64,000 nt of DNA from Oscillospiraceae bacterium (GTDB taxonomy: Bacteria; Bacillota; Clostridia; Oscillospirales; Oscillospiraceae). Location: the NCBI GenBank assembly GCA_015068495.1, contig SVKL01000004.1:56396-120395 (forward strand), in the 5' to 3' direction. Below, piece after piece: positions 16,439-26,508 of the stretch (positions are counted from its first letter, which is position 1; each line of letters opens with the position of its first letter). The notes below the pieces were generated by a model that was given only the letters and a program-made list of their open reading frames with translations, was not told where the DNA came from and ran no database searches. The translations under genes and the position numbers were made by a program.

Positions 16439-18355
16439 TTATTTTGTCCAGTTCTGCCCGTTGCCCTTTCCTTTTTCCAAGCGGTAGGAACGGTTGGGGG
16501 TCGGGGTGTAATGCAGTGTCGCCGTGTCAGCGCAGGCGCCTGCCACCGCCTTGATTTGGGTGGTTTCTCCCAAGGGCACAGTGAAAACAAACACCTTATC
16601 TGCCTGCTTTGTGGCAATCTCTTTGCCGTCGGCATACAGGGTAACCGAATCGCAGTTGGAATAGACACGCACTGCGGTGATCTTTTCCGTGCGGTCAGCA
16701 TACCGCTTTCCGCAGATGTGGACAAAGGGTGTGTCTGTCCAATAGGCTTTATACAGATAAAAGCTGTCCTTTTTGGTCTGCCGGTCAAAGGTAACCAAGC
16801 CCTTGTGGTTCATCCCCGGCTCGCCGCCCTGATTTCGGGCATCTGCCGCAAAGTCGAACATATTCCATACGTGGGTTGCCCACATAAAGGGTCTTTTTTC
16901 GATGAATTTTACCAAGTATTCGTGATATTTTGCCTGATATTCCTCGCTGTGGTCACCCCGGCGGGGACGGGCAGCGTGGAGATTGGGCATTCCCTCGCAG
17001 CCGTACTCCGCATAGCCAAGGGGACGGTTGGGGAAGCAGAAGTGGAAGAAATCCACCCACAAATCATTTAAGAAAAGCCCCGGCACATACCAGCCCAAGT
17101 ACAGATTCCAGCTGACCAAATCGGTGATATGGGCAACCTTGTTAAAGGGGCCGCACACTGCGTAGCAGGCAAGGGCGGTGGGCCGTGTGGCATCCATTTT
17201 ATGGGCCAAATCGTTTAGCGCGTGATGGTTGCGCAGCATATCCTTTTTGTTCTTTGTGGAGATGGTAATTTCATTGGACAAGCCCCAGACACAGATACTG
17301 GGGTGGTTGTAGTTTTGCACAATCAGCTCCTTCATTTGGCTAACGGTGTTCTCCCACCCGGACTCCATATGCTCTGAAATATAGGGAATTTCCGCCCACA
17401 CAATCATGCCGTACCGGTCGCACAAATCGTAAAAATACTGGTCGTGCTGATAGTGGGCAAGGCGGATGGTGTTTGCGCCGATTTCCCGAATCAGCGCCAT
17501 ATCCGTTTCGTGGTGAGTTTTGCTTAGGGCATTGCCGATTCCCTTCCAATCCTGATGCCGGCACACGCCCCGCAGCGGGTAGGCTTTTCCGTTGAGGAAG
17601 AAGCCTTTTTTGCTGTCCACGCGGATGGAACGGATGCCAAACTTTTGGTTTACATAATCTACTACATCCCCATCTACCAGCAGCTCTGCTTTGCAGGTAT
17701 ACAGGTACGGGTCAACGGTTCCGTGCCACAGGTGGGGATTCTGAACAGTTAACATAATATCCTCGCCGTAGCCCGTGGCAACTTCCTTTTCTTCTGCGTC
17801 CAGCAGGGTGATTTTGACCTGTGCATTTTCCCCTGTATGCCAGGAACGCACCTGCACGCTGCCGTGGGTTTGGGCTGTAATTTTCAGCCCGTTTCCCCCG
17901 TAATAATCCAAATCAAAATGGGCCTTGTGCACAATCAGCAGCTTCACATCTCTGTAGATGCCGCCGTAAAAGGTAAAGTCCGCCTTTTGGGGATACACCC
18001 GGTCATTGACGGAATTGTCCACCTCCACCCGAAGCAGGTTTTCCCCTTGCAAAGCATCCGTGATGTCACAGCGGAAGGTGGCGTAGCCCCCGTGGTGGGT
18101 CGTAAGCCTTTTCCCGTTGAGCACCACCTCTGCCGAGGCGTTTGCCCCGTCAAATTCCAGATAGACGCGCTGGGCTTCCGGGTCAAAAGACGGCGCAGCA
18201 AAGCGCTTCTCGTAGGTGCATTTGCCCCGCCGGTAATCGTTGCCCCCGTCCTGCCCGTCAAGGGCATTCCAAGTATGGGGAATATTCACTTGGGCTTTGT
18301 TTCCGTCCATATCCGTAAAGGACCAGTCGGAATTGAGTAACTGCACCGTTCTCAT
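16439..18355 (-). CDS. Glycoside hydrolase family 2 (beta-galactosidase/beta-glucuronidase type)
   Basis: A 638-residue cytoplasmic GH2 enzyme with no signal peptide. Domains in order: an N-terminal jelly-roll (to about 145, including FDGANASAEVVLNGKRL and YGGIYRDVKLL), an immunoglobulin-like domain (to about 245), a TIM barrel (about 250-530) and a C-terminal beta domain. In the barrel, the acid/base is Glu362 in VWGLSNEI and the nucleophile candidate is Glu450 in GYAEYG. Beta-galactosidase is most likely, but glucuronidase or another beta-glycosidase is possible. It heads an operon with the GPH symporter, and the start has GAAGGAG upstream. Confidence 0.92.
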   Translation of the reverse strand: MRTVQLLNSDWSFTDMDGNKAQVNIPHTWNALDGQDGGNDYRRGKCTYEKRFAAPSFDPEAQRVYLEFDGANASAEVVLNGKRLTTHHGGYATFRCDITDALQGENLLRVEVDNSVNDRVYPQKADFTFYGGIYRDVKLLIVHKAHFDLDYYGGNGLKITAQTHGSVQVRSWHTGENAQVKITLLDAEEKEVATGYGEDIMLTVQNPHLWHGTVDPYLYTCKAELLVDGDVVDYVNQKFGIRSIRVDSKKGFFLNGKAYPLRGVCRHQDWKGIGNALSKTHHETDMALIREIGANTIRLAHYQHDQYFYDLCDRYGMIVWAEIPYISEHMESGWENTVSQMKELIVQNYNHPSICVWGLSNEITISTKNKKDMLRNHHALNDLAHKMDATRPTALACYAVCGPFNKVAHITDLVSWNLYLGWYVPGLFLNDLWVDFFHFCFPNRPLGYAEYGCEGMPNLHAARPRRGDHSEEYQAKYHEYLVKFIEKRPFMWATHVWNMFDFAADARNQGGEPGMNHKGLVTFDRQTKKDSFYLYKAYWTDTPFVHICGKRYADRTEKITAVRVYSNCDSVTLYADGKEIATKQADKVFVFTVPLGETTQIKAVAGACADTATLHYTPTPNRSYRLEKGKGNGQNWTK

Positions 18356-18384
18356 ACTGCTTCTCCTTCGTGTATTTTATTGGA

Positions 18385-18413
18385 ATTATATCAAAAAACA
18401 CATATCCGCACAA
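18385..18413 (-). promoter_or_regulatory. Promoter for the GH2-symporter operon
   Basis: On the minus strand, TTGTGC (18413-18408) and a perfect TATAAT (18390-18385) are separated by 17 bases, 30 bases ahead of the GH2 start. No clear operator palindrome is visible. Confidence 0.8.
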
Positions 18414-18475
18414 GTAGCGCCTTTGGGATTTTCTCATATGTTCACAAATTTTTCTATTCTTTTTCATTCAGTTAT

Positions 18476-18483
18476 GCTATAAT
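18476..18483 (+). promoter_or_regulatory. Extended -10 promoter element ahead of secA
   Basis: TATAAT (18478-18483) is preceded by an extended TGn (TGC); the -35 region is poor. The start codon of secA is 30 bases downstream. Confidence 0.65.
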
Positions 18484-18512
18484 GATAAAAATTATGCTCA
18501 AAGGAGAGCGTT

Positions 18513-21245
18513 ATGGGACTGATTACAAAATTATTCGGCACCCGTTCAGAACGGGAAATCAAGAAAATCCAACCTATTGTAGATAGTATTTTAGCTTTGG
18601 AGGCAGAATATTCTGCCCTCTCGCAGGAACAGCTGCAGGGAAAGACTGCCCTTTTTAAGGAGCGTCTGGCGCAGGGGGAAACCCTTGACGATATTCTTCC
18701 CGAAGCCTTTGCCGCTGTGCGGGAAGCCGCTTGGCGTGTGCTGGGTATGAAGCCGTACCCTGTGCAGCTGCTTGGCGGTATCGTCCTGCATCAGGGACGT
18801 ATCGCGGAGATGCGTACCGGCGAAGGAAAAACGCTGGTTGCCATTTTGCCCTGCTATCTCAACGCCCTGACAGGTAAGGGCGTTCACGTGGTCACTGTGA
18901 ACGATTACCTTGCCACCCGTGACTCCCAATGGATGGGCAAGGTTCACAAGTTTATGGGTCTTTCCGTAGGACTGGTTGTCCCCGGAATGAGTCCTGCCGA
19001 GCGTCGGGTTGCCTACGCTGCTGACATCACCTACTGCACCAACAACGAGCTGGGCTTTGACTACCTCCGTGACAATATGGCTATTTACAAGCAGGAGCTT
19101 GTACAGCGGGGACACGCCTTTGCCATTGTGGACGAGGTGGACTCCATTCTGATTGACGAAGCCCGTACGCCGCTGATTATCTCCGGCAAGGGAGAGGATT
19201 CCTCCAAGCTGTATGAAATGGCAGATATGTTGGTTGCGGGTATGAAAAAGCTGGTCTTTGCCAAGACCGACGAAAAAGAAGAGCAGGACCATTACGACTG
19301 CGACTATATTGTAGACGAAAAAGCCAAATCTGTATCTCTCACCGCCAAGGGTATTGAAAAAGCGGAGAAGTTTTTCGGCATTGAAAACCTTGCCGACCCG
19401 GAAAACGCCACCATCTCCCACCACGTAAATCAGGCGATGAAGGCCCGGGGCATTATGAAACGGGACATTGATTACGTCATCAAGGACGGGGAAATCATCA
19501 TTGTGGATGAGTTTACCGGCCGACTGATGTATGGCCGCCGGTATAACGAGGGTCTGCACCAAGCCATCGAAGCCAAGGAAAAGGTAACGGTTGCCGGGGA
19601 AAGCAAAACCCTTGCCACCATCACCTTCCAGAACTTCTTCCGTCTGTACGAAAAGCTGTCGGGTATGACCGGCACCGCTCTGACAGAAGAGGAGGAATTT
19701 GCCGCCATTTACCGGCTGGATGTGGTGGAGATTCCCACCAACCGTCCCATTGCCCGAATTGACGGCTCTGATGCGGTTTACAAAACCGAAATGGGAAAAT
19801 ACCGCGCCATCATTAAGCAGGTGCAGGCCTGCCACGAAAAGGGTCAGCCTGTGCTGGTGGGTACGGTTTCCATTGAAAAGAGTGAGCTTTTGAGCAAGCT
19901 TCTCAAGCATACGGGCATCCCCCACAACGTCCTTAACGCCAAATTCCACGAGCAGGAGGCGCAAATTGTTGCCCAAGCCGGTAAATTCGGCGCCGTTACC
20001 ATCGCCACCAATATGGCAGGCCGTGGTACTGACATTATGCTGGGCGGCAATCCGGAATTTATGGCGCTGAACCAGCTTCGCAAGAGCGGCGCTGATGAGG
20101 AGCTCATTGCCCAAGCCAATGCCTACTCCGAGACCAGCGACCCTGAAATTTTGGAAATCCGCCGGCAGTATGCCCAGCTGCTTGCCCAATACAAAGCCGA
20201 AATGGCGGAGGAAGCGGAGAAGGTCCGCGCCGCAGGCGGTCTTTATATTATCGGCACAGAGCGCCACGAATCCCGTCGAATTGACAATCAGCTTCGGGGC
20301 CGTTCCGGCCGTCAGGGTGACCCGGGCGAGAGCAAATTCTATTTGAGCCTTGAAGACGATTTGATGCGTCTGTTCTCCTCTGACCGGATTATGGGTATGA
20401 TGGATTCTCTGGGCTTGGACGAAGACACCCCCATTGATGCCAAAATTCTCTCCAGCGCTGTGGAAAATGCCCAGCGGAGTGTGGAAAGCCGCAATTTCCG
20501 TTCCAGAAAGAGCGTGCTGGAATACGATAACGTGATGAACACCCAGCGTGAGGTTATCTATGCCCAGCGGCAAAAGGTGCTGGACGGTGAAAATCTGAAA
20601 GAGAATATGCTGCATATGCTCCGGCAGGTTATAGACAGCGCTGTGGCGGATATTTCTGCTGAAAACGGCGGAGAAATTGACGAAAACGTTCTGTCTGCCT
20701 TGGAAAAAGCTCTGTGCGGCATCTATCTCCCCGCTGGCACAAAGCTGCAGGGCGAAACTACCCAAGAGCTGGCAGATAATGCCTACGCGCTGGCTGTAGA
20801 TACCTACGAAAAGAAGGAATCCCAGCTGGGCGACGCCACTATGCGGGAGCTGGAGCGTGTGGTTATGCTCCGGGTGGTGGACGAATACTGGATGGACAAC
20901 ATCGATGCAATGGACGACTTGAAGCAGGGCATCGGTCTGCGGGCCTACGGTCAGCACGACCCTGTGATAGCCTACAAAGAAGAGGGCTATCAGATGTTTG
21001 AGGCGATGATCACCGCCATCCGTGAGGAGACTGTCCGGCGGATGTTCTTAGTGCAGCTGCGGCCCACCCAGGAAGTGAAGCGGGAAAAGGTTGCCAAGGA
21101 GACCGCCGCTGTAGGCACCGCCGAATCTGTGGTGAAAAAGCAGCCTGTTAAGGTGGCGAACAAGGTTGGCCCCAATGACCCCTGCCCCTGCGGCAGCGGC
21201 AAAAAATACAAAAAGTGCTGTATGCAGAAGGATAAACTCAATTGA
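18513..21245 (+). CDS. secA: Preprotein translocase ATPase SecA
   Basis: SecA (910 residues) drives secretion through SecYEG. It begins [20 protein letters not shown]. Motifs visible are Walker [12 protein letters not shown] near residue 105, [18 protein letters not shown] for Walker B, the preprotein cross-linking domain, [10 protein letters not shown], and [17 protein letters not shown] near residue 590. The C-terminal SEC-C zinc motif [13 protein letters not shown] is intact, so it can bind SecB-like partners or lipids. AAAGGAG lies 7 bases before the start. The last four bases overlap the proposed start of pgeF. Confidence 0.98.
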   Translation: MGLITKLFGTRSEREIKKIQPIVDSILALEAEYSALSQEQLQGKTALFKERLAQGETLDDILPEAFAAVREAAWRVLGMKPYPVQLLGGIVLHQGRIAEMRTGEGKTLVAILPCYLNALTGKGVHVVTVNDYLATRDSQWMGKVHKFMGLSVGLVVPGMSPAERRVAYAADITYCTNNELGFDYLRDNMAIYKQELVQRGHAFAIVDEVDSILIDEARTPLIISGKGEDSSKLYEMADMLVAGMKKLVFAKTDEKEEQDHYDCDYIVDEKAKSVSLTAKGIEKAEKFFGIENLADPENATISHHVNQAMKARGIMKRDIDYVIKDGEIIIVDEFTGRLMYGRRYNEGLHQAIEAKEKVTVAGESKTLATITFQNFFRLYEKLSGMTGTALTEEEEFAAIYRLDVVEIPTNRPIARIDGSDAVYKTEMGKYRAIIKQVQACHEKGQPVLVGTVSIEKSELLSKLLKHTGIPHNVLNAKFHEQEAQIVAQAGKFGAVTIATNMAGRGTDIMLGGNPEFMALNQLRKSGADEELIAQANAYSETSDPEILEIRRQYAQLLAQYKAEMAEEAEKVRAAGGLYIIGTERHESRRIDNQLRGRSGRQGDPGESKFYLSLEDDLMRLFSSDRIMGMMDSLGLDEDTPIDAKILSSAVENAQRSVESRNFRSRKSVLEYDNVMNTQREVIYAQRQKVLDGENLKENMLHMLRQVIDSAVADISAENGGEIDENVLSALEKALCGIYLPAGTKLQGETTQELADNAYALAVDTYEKKESQLGDATMRELERVVMLRVVDEYWMDNIDAMDDLKQGIGLRAYGQHDPVIAYKEEGYQMFEAMITAIREETVRRMFLVQLRPTQEVKREKVAKETAAVGTAESVVKKQPVKVANKVGPNDPCPCGSGKKYKKCCMQKDKLN

Positions 21246-22021
21246 CAATGGACAAGGGACAATTGACAATTCAAGCAGAAAATATCTCTGCGCCGCACGG
21301 CTTTACCACCCGTTTGGGCGGTGTGAGCCGGGGGTATTTGGAAAGCTTGAATTTGGGTATGCACCGGGGTGACAAGCCCGAAAACGTGGCAGAAAATTAC
21401 CGCCGCTTGGGAGAAGCCATAGGCTTTTCTGCAGAAAAACTGGTGCTTGCCAATCAAGTGCACTCCGACATTGTCCGCGTGGTCACGGAAGCAGACTGTC
21501 TGGGCAGCCTTTCTCACCGGGATTATCCCGAATGTGACGCCCTTGTGACCAACACAAGGGGCATCGCCCTGACGGTTTTCACCGCCGACTGCACCCCTAT
21601 TTTGCTCCACGACCCGGTTACCGGCGCTGTGGGCGCCATTCACGCCGGCTGGCGGGGAACGGCTTCGGGTATTGCCCGCAAGACTGTAGAGAAAATGGTC
21701 TCCGCATTCGGCTGCAAGCCGGCAGACATTTGCGCTGCCATCGGCCCCAATATCGGTGTGTGCTGCTTTGAAACAGACGCCGATGTGCCGGCGGCTATGG
21801 TTTCTGCCTTGGGCGCCAAGGCTATGCCTTTTCTTCATCAAAAGGGCGAAAAATACCACGTAGATCTGAAAGGTCTCAACGCCCTGTGGCTTCGGCTCAG
21901 CGGCATTACCAACATTGAAATTTCCAATGCCTGTACCGCCTGTTCCCCCGACCGCTTTTGGTCTCACCGCGTGACCCAAGGCAAGCGGGGCTCTCAAGGT
22001 GCAATCGTTGTATGCAAGTAA
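21242..22021 (+). CDS. pgeF: Peptidoglycan editing factor PgeF (YfiH/laccase-domain family)
   Basis: About 259 residues of the multicopper polyphenol oxidase-like (YfiH/PgeF) family, which removes wrongly incorporated amino acids from peptidoglycan precursors. Conserved segments are [12 protein letters not shown] (about 20-31), [38 protein letters not shown] and [14 protein letters not shown], which carry the zinc-binding Cys and His residues. A TTG at 21242, overlapping the secA stop and 9 bases after AAGGA, and an ATG at 21248 are both possible starts. The first ten codons lie in a short ACAATTGACAATT-type repeat also found before recG. Confidence 0.93.
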   Translation: MTMDKGQLTIQAENISAPHGFTTRLGGVSRGYLESLNLGMHRGDKPENVAENYRRLGEAIGFSAEKLVLANQVHSDIVRVVTEADCLGSLSHRDYPECDALVTNTRGIALTVFTADCTPILLHDPVTGAVGAIHAGWRGTASGIARKTVEKMVSAFGCKPADICAAIGPNIGVCCFETDADVPAAMVSALGAKAMPFLHQKGEKYHVDLKGLNALWLRLSGITNIEISNACTACSPDRFWSHRVTQGKRGSQGAIVVCK

Positions 22022-22033
22022 GGAGGGAAATAA

Positions 22034-23572
22034 ATGAACCGACTCTTGGCGCTGGTGCTGTGCTTGTGCCTTGTTTTATGCGGCTGCGCTTCTAAAGGCG
22101 ACGTCTATACCCCCACGGGAGACGGCCTGAGCTATGACGAAGACTACACCGGCCCGCAAAACAAGCCTCAGCAAGACAACAAAGAACAGCCCCTGTCCCT
22201 CCCCTACTATCCGGACCGTTCCTTGAATCCCTATCTGTGCGAGGACTTTACCAACCGCACATTACTGTCACTGCTGTTTCAAAGTCTGTTCACCGTAGAC
22301 CGGGACTATAACGTAGAGCCTCAGCTTTGCAAAAGCTTTGTTGTGGCAAAGGACTTGAAAAGCTACACCTTTTATTTGGAGCAGGCCACCTTCTCCGATG
22401 GCGCGCCGCTTACTGTTGAGGATGTGGTTGCCAGCTTTCAGGCTGCCCGTAACAGCAATTACTACAAGGGCCGCTTCCTGCACGTAACGGAAATCGTCCC
22501 CACTGCCGACGGCGGCATCACCTTCACACTGGACACACCGATGGAGAGCCTGCCCCTGCTTTTGGACATTCCCATTGTTAAGGCAGCGGAGGTTGCCTTA
22601 GACCGCCCCATCGGCACAGGGCCTTACACCCTGTATTCCGCCACCGGCGGAGAGAGTTTGATGCGGCGCAGCGATTGGTGGTGCAGCGCCGATATGGCGA
22701 TTACCGCAGAAACCATCCCTTTGTTTGCCGCCAATTCTGCCATCCACATTCGCGACCAGTTTGAATTTTCCGACCTGAGCTTGGTCTGCGCAGACCCCGG
22801 CTCGGACCACTATGCGGATTATCGGTGCGACTATGAGCTTTGGGATTGCGAAAACGGCATTTTCCTGTATCTGACCACCAGCCGCAACAGCGAGATTTTC
22901 AAAAACGATGCGCTGCGCATTGCCCTCACCTATGCCATTGACCGGGATGCGCTGACCAAGGAGCATTACCGGGGCTTTGCCCGCAGCGCCAGCCTGCCTG
23001 CCTCCCCTCTGTCTCCCTATTACAGTCAAAGCTTGGCTGATAAATACAAATATGACGGGGTGAAATTTGCCCAAGCGGTGAAGGATGCCGGGGTGGAGGG
23101 CAGCACCGCGGTGCTGCTGGTGAACAACGATGACAGCCTGCGTCTGCGTGTAGCCCGGGCGATTGGAAGAATGCTCACCGATTGCGGTCTGGATATCCAG
23201 ATAAAAGCCCTCAGCGGCAGCGCCTATACAGATGCGCTGAAAAGCCGGAACTTTGACCTGTATCTGGGTCAGACCCGGCTCTCTCCCAATATGGATTTAT
23301 CCGCTTTCTTCGCCACCTACGGAGACCTTAGCTGGGGCGGCGTAAACGATTTGGGCGCCTATGCCCTAAGCCTGCAGGCCTTGGAAAACCACGGCAACTT
23401 CTTCACTCTCCACAAGCTGGTGATGGATCAGGGGCTGCTGTGTCCTATTTTGTTCCGCAGCTATTCTATCTATGCAGACCGGGGGCTTATATCTGACCTG
23501 ACACCGGCCCGGGACAACGTATTTTATTACTCCTTAGGCAAAACTATGGAAAATGCCGAAATTTCCCAATAA
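22034..23572 (+). CDS. SBP_bac_5 family peptide-type substrate-binding lipoprotein
   Basis: A 512-residue lipoprotein with signal MNRLLALVLCLCLVLCGC and lipidated Cys18 (lipobox LCGC). It then follows the oligopeptide-binding fold: SFVVAKDLKSYTFYLEQ, SDGAPLTVEDVVASFQAA near residue 125, and ALRIALTYAIDRDALTKE near residue 295. It lies 12 bases after pgeF with AGGAGGG upstream, and no ABC permease or ATPase genes adjoin. It is divergent from the lipoprotein at the left edge of the window and shorter in its N-terminal lobe. The ligand is unknown. Confidence 0.88.
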   Translation: MNRLLALVLCLCLVLCGCASKGDVYTPTGDGLSYDEDYTGPQNKPQQDNKEQPLSLPYYPDRSLNPYLCEDFTNRTLLSLLFQSLFTVDRDYNVEPQLCKSFVVAKDLKSYTFYLEQATFSDGAPLTVEDVVASFQAARNSNYYKGRFLHVTEIVPTADGGITFTLDTPMESLPLLLDIPIVKAAEVALDRPIGTGPYTLYSATGGESLMRRSDWWCSADMAITAETIPLFAANSAIHIRDQFEFSDLSLVCADPGSDHYADYRCDYELWDCENGIFLYLTTSRNSEIFKNDALRIALTYAIDRDALTKEHYRGFARSASLPASPLSPYYSQSLADKYKYDGVKFAQAVKDAGVEGSTAVLLVNNDDSLRLRVARAIGRMLTDCGLDIQIKALSGSAYTDALKSRNFDLYLGQTRLSPNMDLSAFFATYGDLSWGGVNDLGAYALSLQALENHGNFFTLHKLVMDQGLLCPILFRSYSIYADRGLISDLTPARDNVFYYSLGKTMENAEISQ

Positions 23573-23583
23573 ATCATACTTTT

Positions 23584-23640
23584 ACGCTGACAGAGCGCTG
23601 TACTGTTCCGTTACAGCCCCCTGTCGGCGTATTTGTCTTC
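23584..23640 (+). terminator. Possible weak terminator after the binding protein
   Basis: A 10-bp stem ACGCTGACAG/CTGTCGGCGT (one G-U pair) encloses 27 bases. The T-tract is poor, so termination may be inefficient. Confidence 0.45.
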
Positions 23641-23735
23641 TGCGGCATATGCAAATGGAAAAATATGATTGATTTTCTAAAGAAAAAACGTCCTTGTCTG
23701 CTTTTCTTTTCCTTTCGCCATTTTTCCACAAAAGG

Positions 23736-23764
23736 TTGCATATCCGGCGCAGTTGTGTTATAAT
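23736..23764 (+). promoter_or_regulatory. Promoter of the exopolysaccharide cluster
   Basis: TTGCAT (23736-23741), 17 bases, then perfect TATAAT (23759-23764) with an extended TGT directly before it. It stands 80 bases ahead of the first cluster gene and is the only strong promoter seen for about 20 kb. Confidence 0.85.
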
Positions 23765-23844
23765 ACAAACAATTATAATTGCTAGTAGTATGTCAACGAC
23801 CGGACGGTCACTGTTCAAAATATATAGAGAGTGAGAATATTGCT

Positions 23845-25281
23845 ATGCATAATAAAAGAAAACAGATTTCCGGCGCCAAAAGCTTAATTCGCAGCTTAGA
23901 AGGCTTCCTCGAAATTTTCATTATGTCAATTTTATATTACTTTACTTGGCGACGGGGTTACGAATTCAACGATTTCCCCGCCTATTTTGGAAACGGCAAA
24001 TACGTGCTGGCAGGCGTTTACTTCCTGCTGTTGCTGGTGCTGTTTTTCGCCTTTGACGGCTTTAAGTTCGGCTATCTGCGGCGGTTTGATGCCCTGCTCA
24101 GCCAGTGGATTTCCCTGATTATTGCCAACTTTATCACCTACTGGCAGCTGTGTCTGATCGCCAACAAGATCGTTTCCGCTGTGCCCATGCTGATGCTGGC
24201 CGTGGTGAACGCCGCTGTGGCTTTGGTTTGCGTGGTTTTTTACACTTGGCTGTATCACCAAATCTACGTGCCTAAGAATATGGCAATGATTCTGGGCAAC
24301 GACGATGCGGTTACCTTGAAGTTCAAGATGGAAACCCGCCCCGACAAATACCACGTAGGCAAGCTGATTCCCATTGAAGACGGCTTTGAGAGTATTTGCC
24401 AGCAAATCGTAAATTATGACGCCGTTATTATCAACGACGTACCTGCCCAAATCCGTAACGACATTCTGAAGTTCTGCTATCGGAACCACATCCGCACCTA
24501 TGTCACCCCCAAGCTGACGGATATTATTGTCCGGGGCGCCACCAGCATTACCCTGTTCGACACGCCGCTGCTGCTGGTAAAGGGCAACGGTCTGACTCCC
24601 TCGCAGCAGCTTGTTAAGCGGATTATGGATTTGGTGATTTGTGTGCCCGTTGCTATAATTGCCCTTCCCTTTATGCTGCTGGCCGCGCTGGCCATCAAGC
24701 TTGAGGACGGCGGCCCTGTTTTCTTCAAGCAAACGCGCGCCACCTTGGGCAACAACACCTTCGAAATTCTCAAGTTCCGCAGTATGGTCGTGGACGCAGA
24801 CAAGATCGGCAACCAAGCCGGCGCCACCTCCAACGACCCCAGAATCACCAAGGTCGGCCGCATTATCCGCGCCACCCGTATTGATGAGCTGCCCCAGCTG
24901 CTGAACATTATCCGGGGCGATATGAGCATCGTAGGTCCCCGTCCTGAGCGTGTGGAGCATATGGAAAAATACGGCGCGGAAATTTCCGAATTTGACTTCC
25001 GCACCAAAGTAAAAGGCGGCCTGACAGGCTTTGCCCAAATTTACGGCAAGTACAACACCTCTCCCTACGACAAGCTGCGTCTGGATTTGATGTATATTGA
25101 AAATTATTCCTTTGTTCTGGACATCAAGCTGATTTTGATGACCATCCGGATTATGCTCTCCAAGGACAGCACCGAGGGCTTCGACAAGGTGGAAGAAGCC
25201 AACCGTATGAAGGAAGAAGTGCTTCATCAGATGCACGAGGAACGGGAAAAAGAAGAGGCTGTGCCCGGCGCAGGAAAATAA
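23845..25281 (+). CDS. Initiating polyprenyl-phosphate phosphoglycosyltransferase (WcaJ/WbaP type)
   Basis: A 478-residue membrane enzyme that would start exopolysaccharide repeat units by moving a sugar-1-phosphate onto undecaprenyl phosphate. The N-terminal part has about four to five hydrophobic helices and a Rossmann-like domain (IYVPKNMAMILGNDDAV). The C-terminal catalytic domain carries KRIMDLVICVPVAIIALP, GPVFFKQTRATLGNNTFEILKFRSM, DELPQLLNIIRGDMSIVGPRPE and GLTGFAQIYGKYN. The ATG at 23845 was preferred over an upstream in-frame start since the latter has no protein homology. The charged tail (EEREKEEAVPG) is unusual but short. The sugar could be glucose, galactose or an acetamido sugar. 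Confidence 0.93.
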   Translation: MHNKRKQISGAKSLIRSLEGFLEIFIMSILYYFTWRRGYEFNDFPAYFGNGKYVLAGVYFLLLLVLFFAFDGFKFGYLRRFDALLSQWISLIIANFITYWQLCLIANKIVSAVPMLMLAVVNAAVALVCVVFYTWLYHQIYVPKNMAMILGNDDAVTLKFKMETRPDKYHVGKLIPIEDGFESICQQIVNYDAVIINDVPAQIRNDILKFCYRNHIRTYVTPKLTDIIVRGATSITLFDTPLLLVKGNGLTPSQQLVKRIMDLVICVPVAIIALPFMLLAALAIKLEDGGPVFFKQTRATLGNNTFEILKFRSMVVDADKIGNQAGATSNDPRITKVGRIIRATRIDELPQLLNIIRGDMSIVGPRPERVEHMEKYGAEISEFDFRTKVKGGLTGFAQIYGKYNTSPYDKLRLDLMYIENYSFVLDIKLILMTIRIMLSKDSTEGFDKVEEANRMKEEVLHQMHEEREKEEAVPGAGK

Positions 25282-25294
25282 GCGAGGTTACGCT

Positions 25295-26416
25295 ATGAAA
25301 AAAGCCGTTTGTATCAGCTGTTCTGACCATTATGACCATCGGCTGCACGTTGCTGCCGAATGTCTGCGGGAGTACGGCTACGATACCACCTATATCACCT
25401 CTGACTTTGATCACACCCGAAAAGAACACTTCGTCTGTTCTGTAGACGGTTGTGTGCAGCTTCCTGCCCGCCCCTATCAAAAAAATCTCTCCCTTGACCG
25501 GATTCTGTCCCACCGGAATTTTGCCCGGGATGTGTTCCGCTATCTGGAAAGTCAACCTCAACAGCCCGACGTGCTTGTAGTTTTGCTCCCGCCCAATTTT
25601 TTGGCGCATTACGGGGCAAAATACAAAAAGCGCCACCCGGGTGTTAGGCTGATATTTGACATTTTCGACCTGTGGCCGGAGACCTTCCCCGGCGGCAAAA
25701 TCAAAACGCTGCTGGCCCCTGTTTTCAAGGTGTGGGCAGCTCTTCGCGACCGGAATCTGAACAAGGCAGATTTCGTGGTGACGGAATGTGAAATGTTCCG
25801 GCAAAAGCTGGGGTTGCCGGATGCAACCTCCAAAGCGGTTTGGCTGTGCGCTGAACCGTTGGACCTCCCCAAAACTGCACCCCAATTGGGTTCTGAAAAG
25901 CTGGAACTGTGCTATCTTGGCGCAATCAACAATATCATCAGCATTCCCGATATTTGCAGTCTTATTAAGGAATTAACCTCAAAAAAGCCTGTAACCCTCC
26001 ACATCATCGGCAAGGGTGAGCGGCAGGAGGAATTTATCCAGCAAGCCAAAGCCGCAGGCGCAGAGGTTGTCTATTACGGCCCTGTTTATGATGCGCAGAA
26101 AAAGCAGGAAATCATAAACCGCTGCCGTTTTGGCCTGAACATTATGAAAAGCTCTGTCTGCATAGGGCTGACTATGAAGTCTGTAGATTATTTCCGCTTT
26201 GGCCTTCCTATCATCAACAATATCCCCGGCGACACCAAGCTTTTGGTGCAGGAAAAGCATATTGGCGTGCAGCTGGAGGATGCGAAAAAAATCCTGTCGC
26301 TGACAACGGAAGATTGTCTGGCTATGCGGCAAACGGTAGAAGAAATGTTCCGGACCTGCTTTGAAAAAAGCGTGGTTTTGGAACAGTACAGCCAGATTCT
26401 GCAGCGTTTACTGTAG
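25295..26416 (+). CDS. Glycosyltransferase, GT4-like
   Basis: A 373-residue protein without membrane helices. The N-terminal part has VCISCSDHYDHRLHVAAECLREYGYDTTYITSDFDHT and VVLLPPNFLAHYGAKYKKRHPGVRLIFDIFDLWPETF. The C-terminal Rossmann half has LELCYLGAINNIISIPD and LHIIGKGERQEEFIQQAKAAGAEVVYYGPV, consistent with a GT-B retaining glycosyltransferase. The final SVDYFRFGLPIINNIPGD resembles the donor-binding EX7E region with changes. It follows the priming transferase by 13 bases and so may add an early sugar. Donor and acceptor are unknown. Confidence 0.78.
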   Translation: MKKAVCISCSDHYDHRLHVAAECLREYGYDTTYITSDFDHTRKEHFVCSVDGCVQLPARPYQKNLSLDRILSHRNFARDVFRYLESQPQQPDVLVVLLPPNFLAHYGAKYKKRHPGVRLIFDIFDLWPETFPGGKIKTLLAPVFKVWAALRDRNLNKADFVVTECEMFRQKLGLPDATSKAVWLCAEPLDLPKTAPQLGSEKLELCYLGAINNIISIPDICSLIKELTSKKPVTLHIIGKGERQEEFIQQAKAAGAEVVYYGPVYDAQKKQEIINRCRFGLNIMKSSVCIGLTMKSVDYFRFGLPIINNIPGDTKLLVQEKHIGVQLEDAKKILSLTTEDCLAMRQTVEEMFRTCFEKSVVLEQYSQILQRLL

Positions 26417-26508
26417 CGCAAGCAAGGTTTCTACGGCAATCTTTTATATCTTTTCTGCTGGCATTTGAGAAAAGCTTTTATGTATTTTAATCTTTTGGTG
26501 GTGAATGT

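Noticed and set aside
18591..20957. A 788-codon open frame antisense to secA
   Set aside because: It lies wholly opposite a clear secA; its translation has no family motif and is a by-product of codon bias.
23932..25236. A 434-codon open frame opposite the priming phosphoglycosyltransferase
   Set aside because: Low-complexity Gln/His/Val-rich translation typical of an antisense frame; the sense gene has all family motifs.
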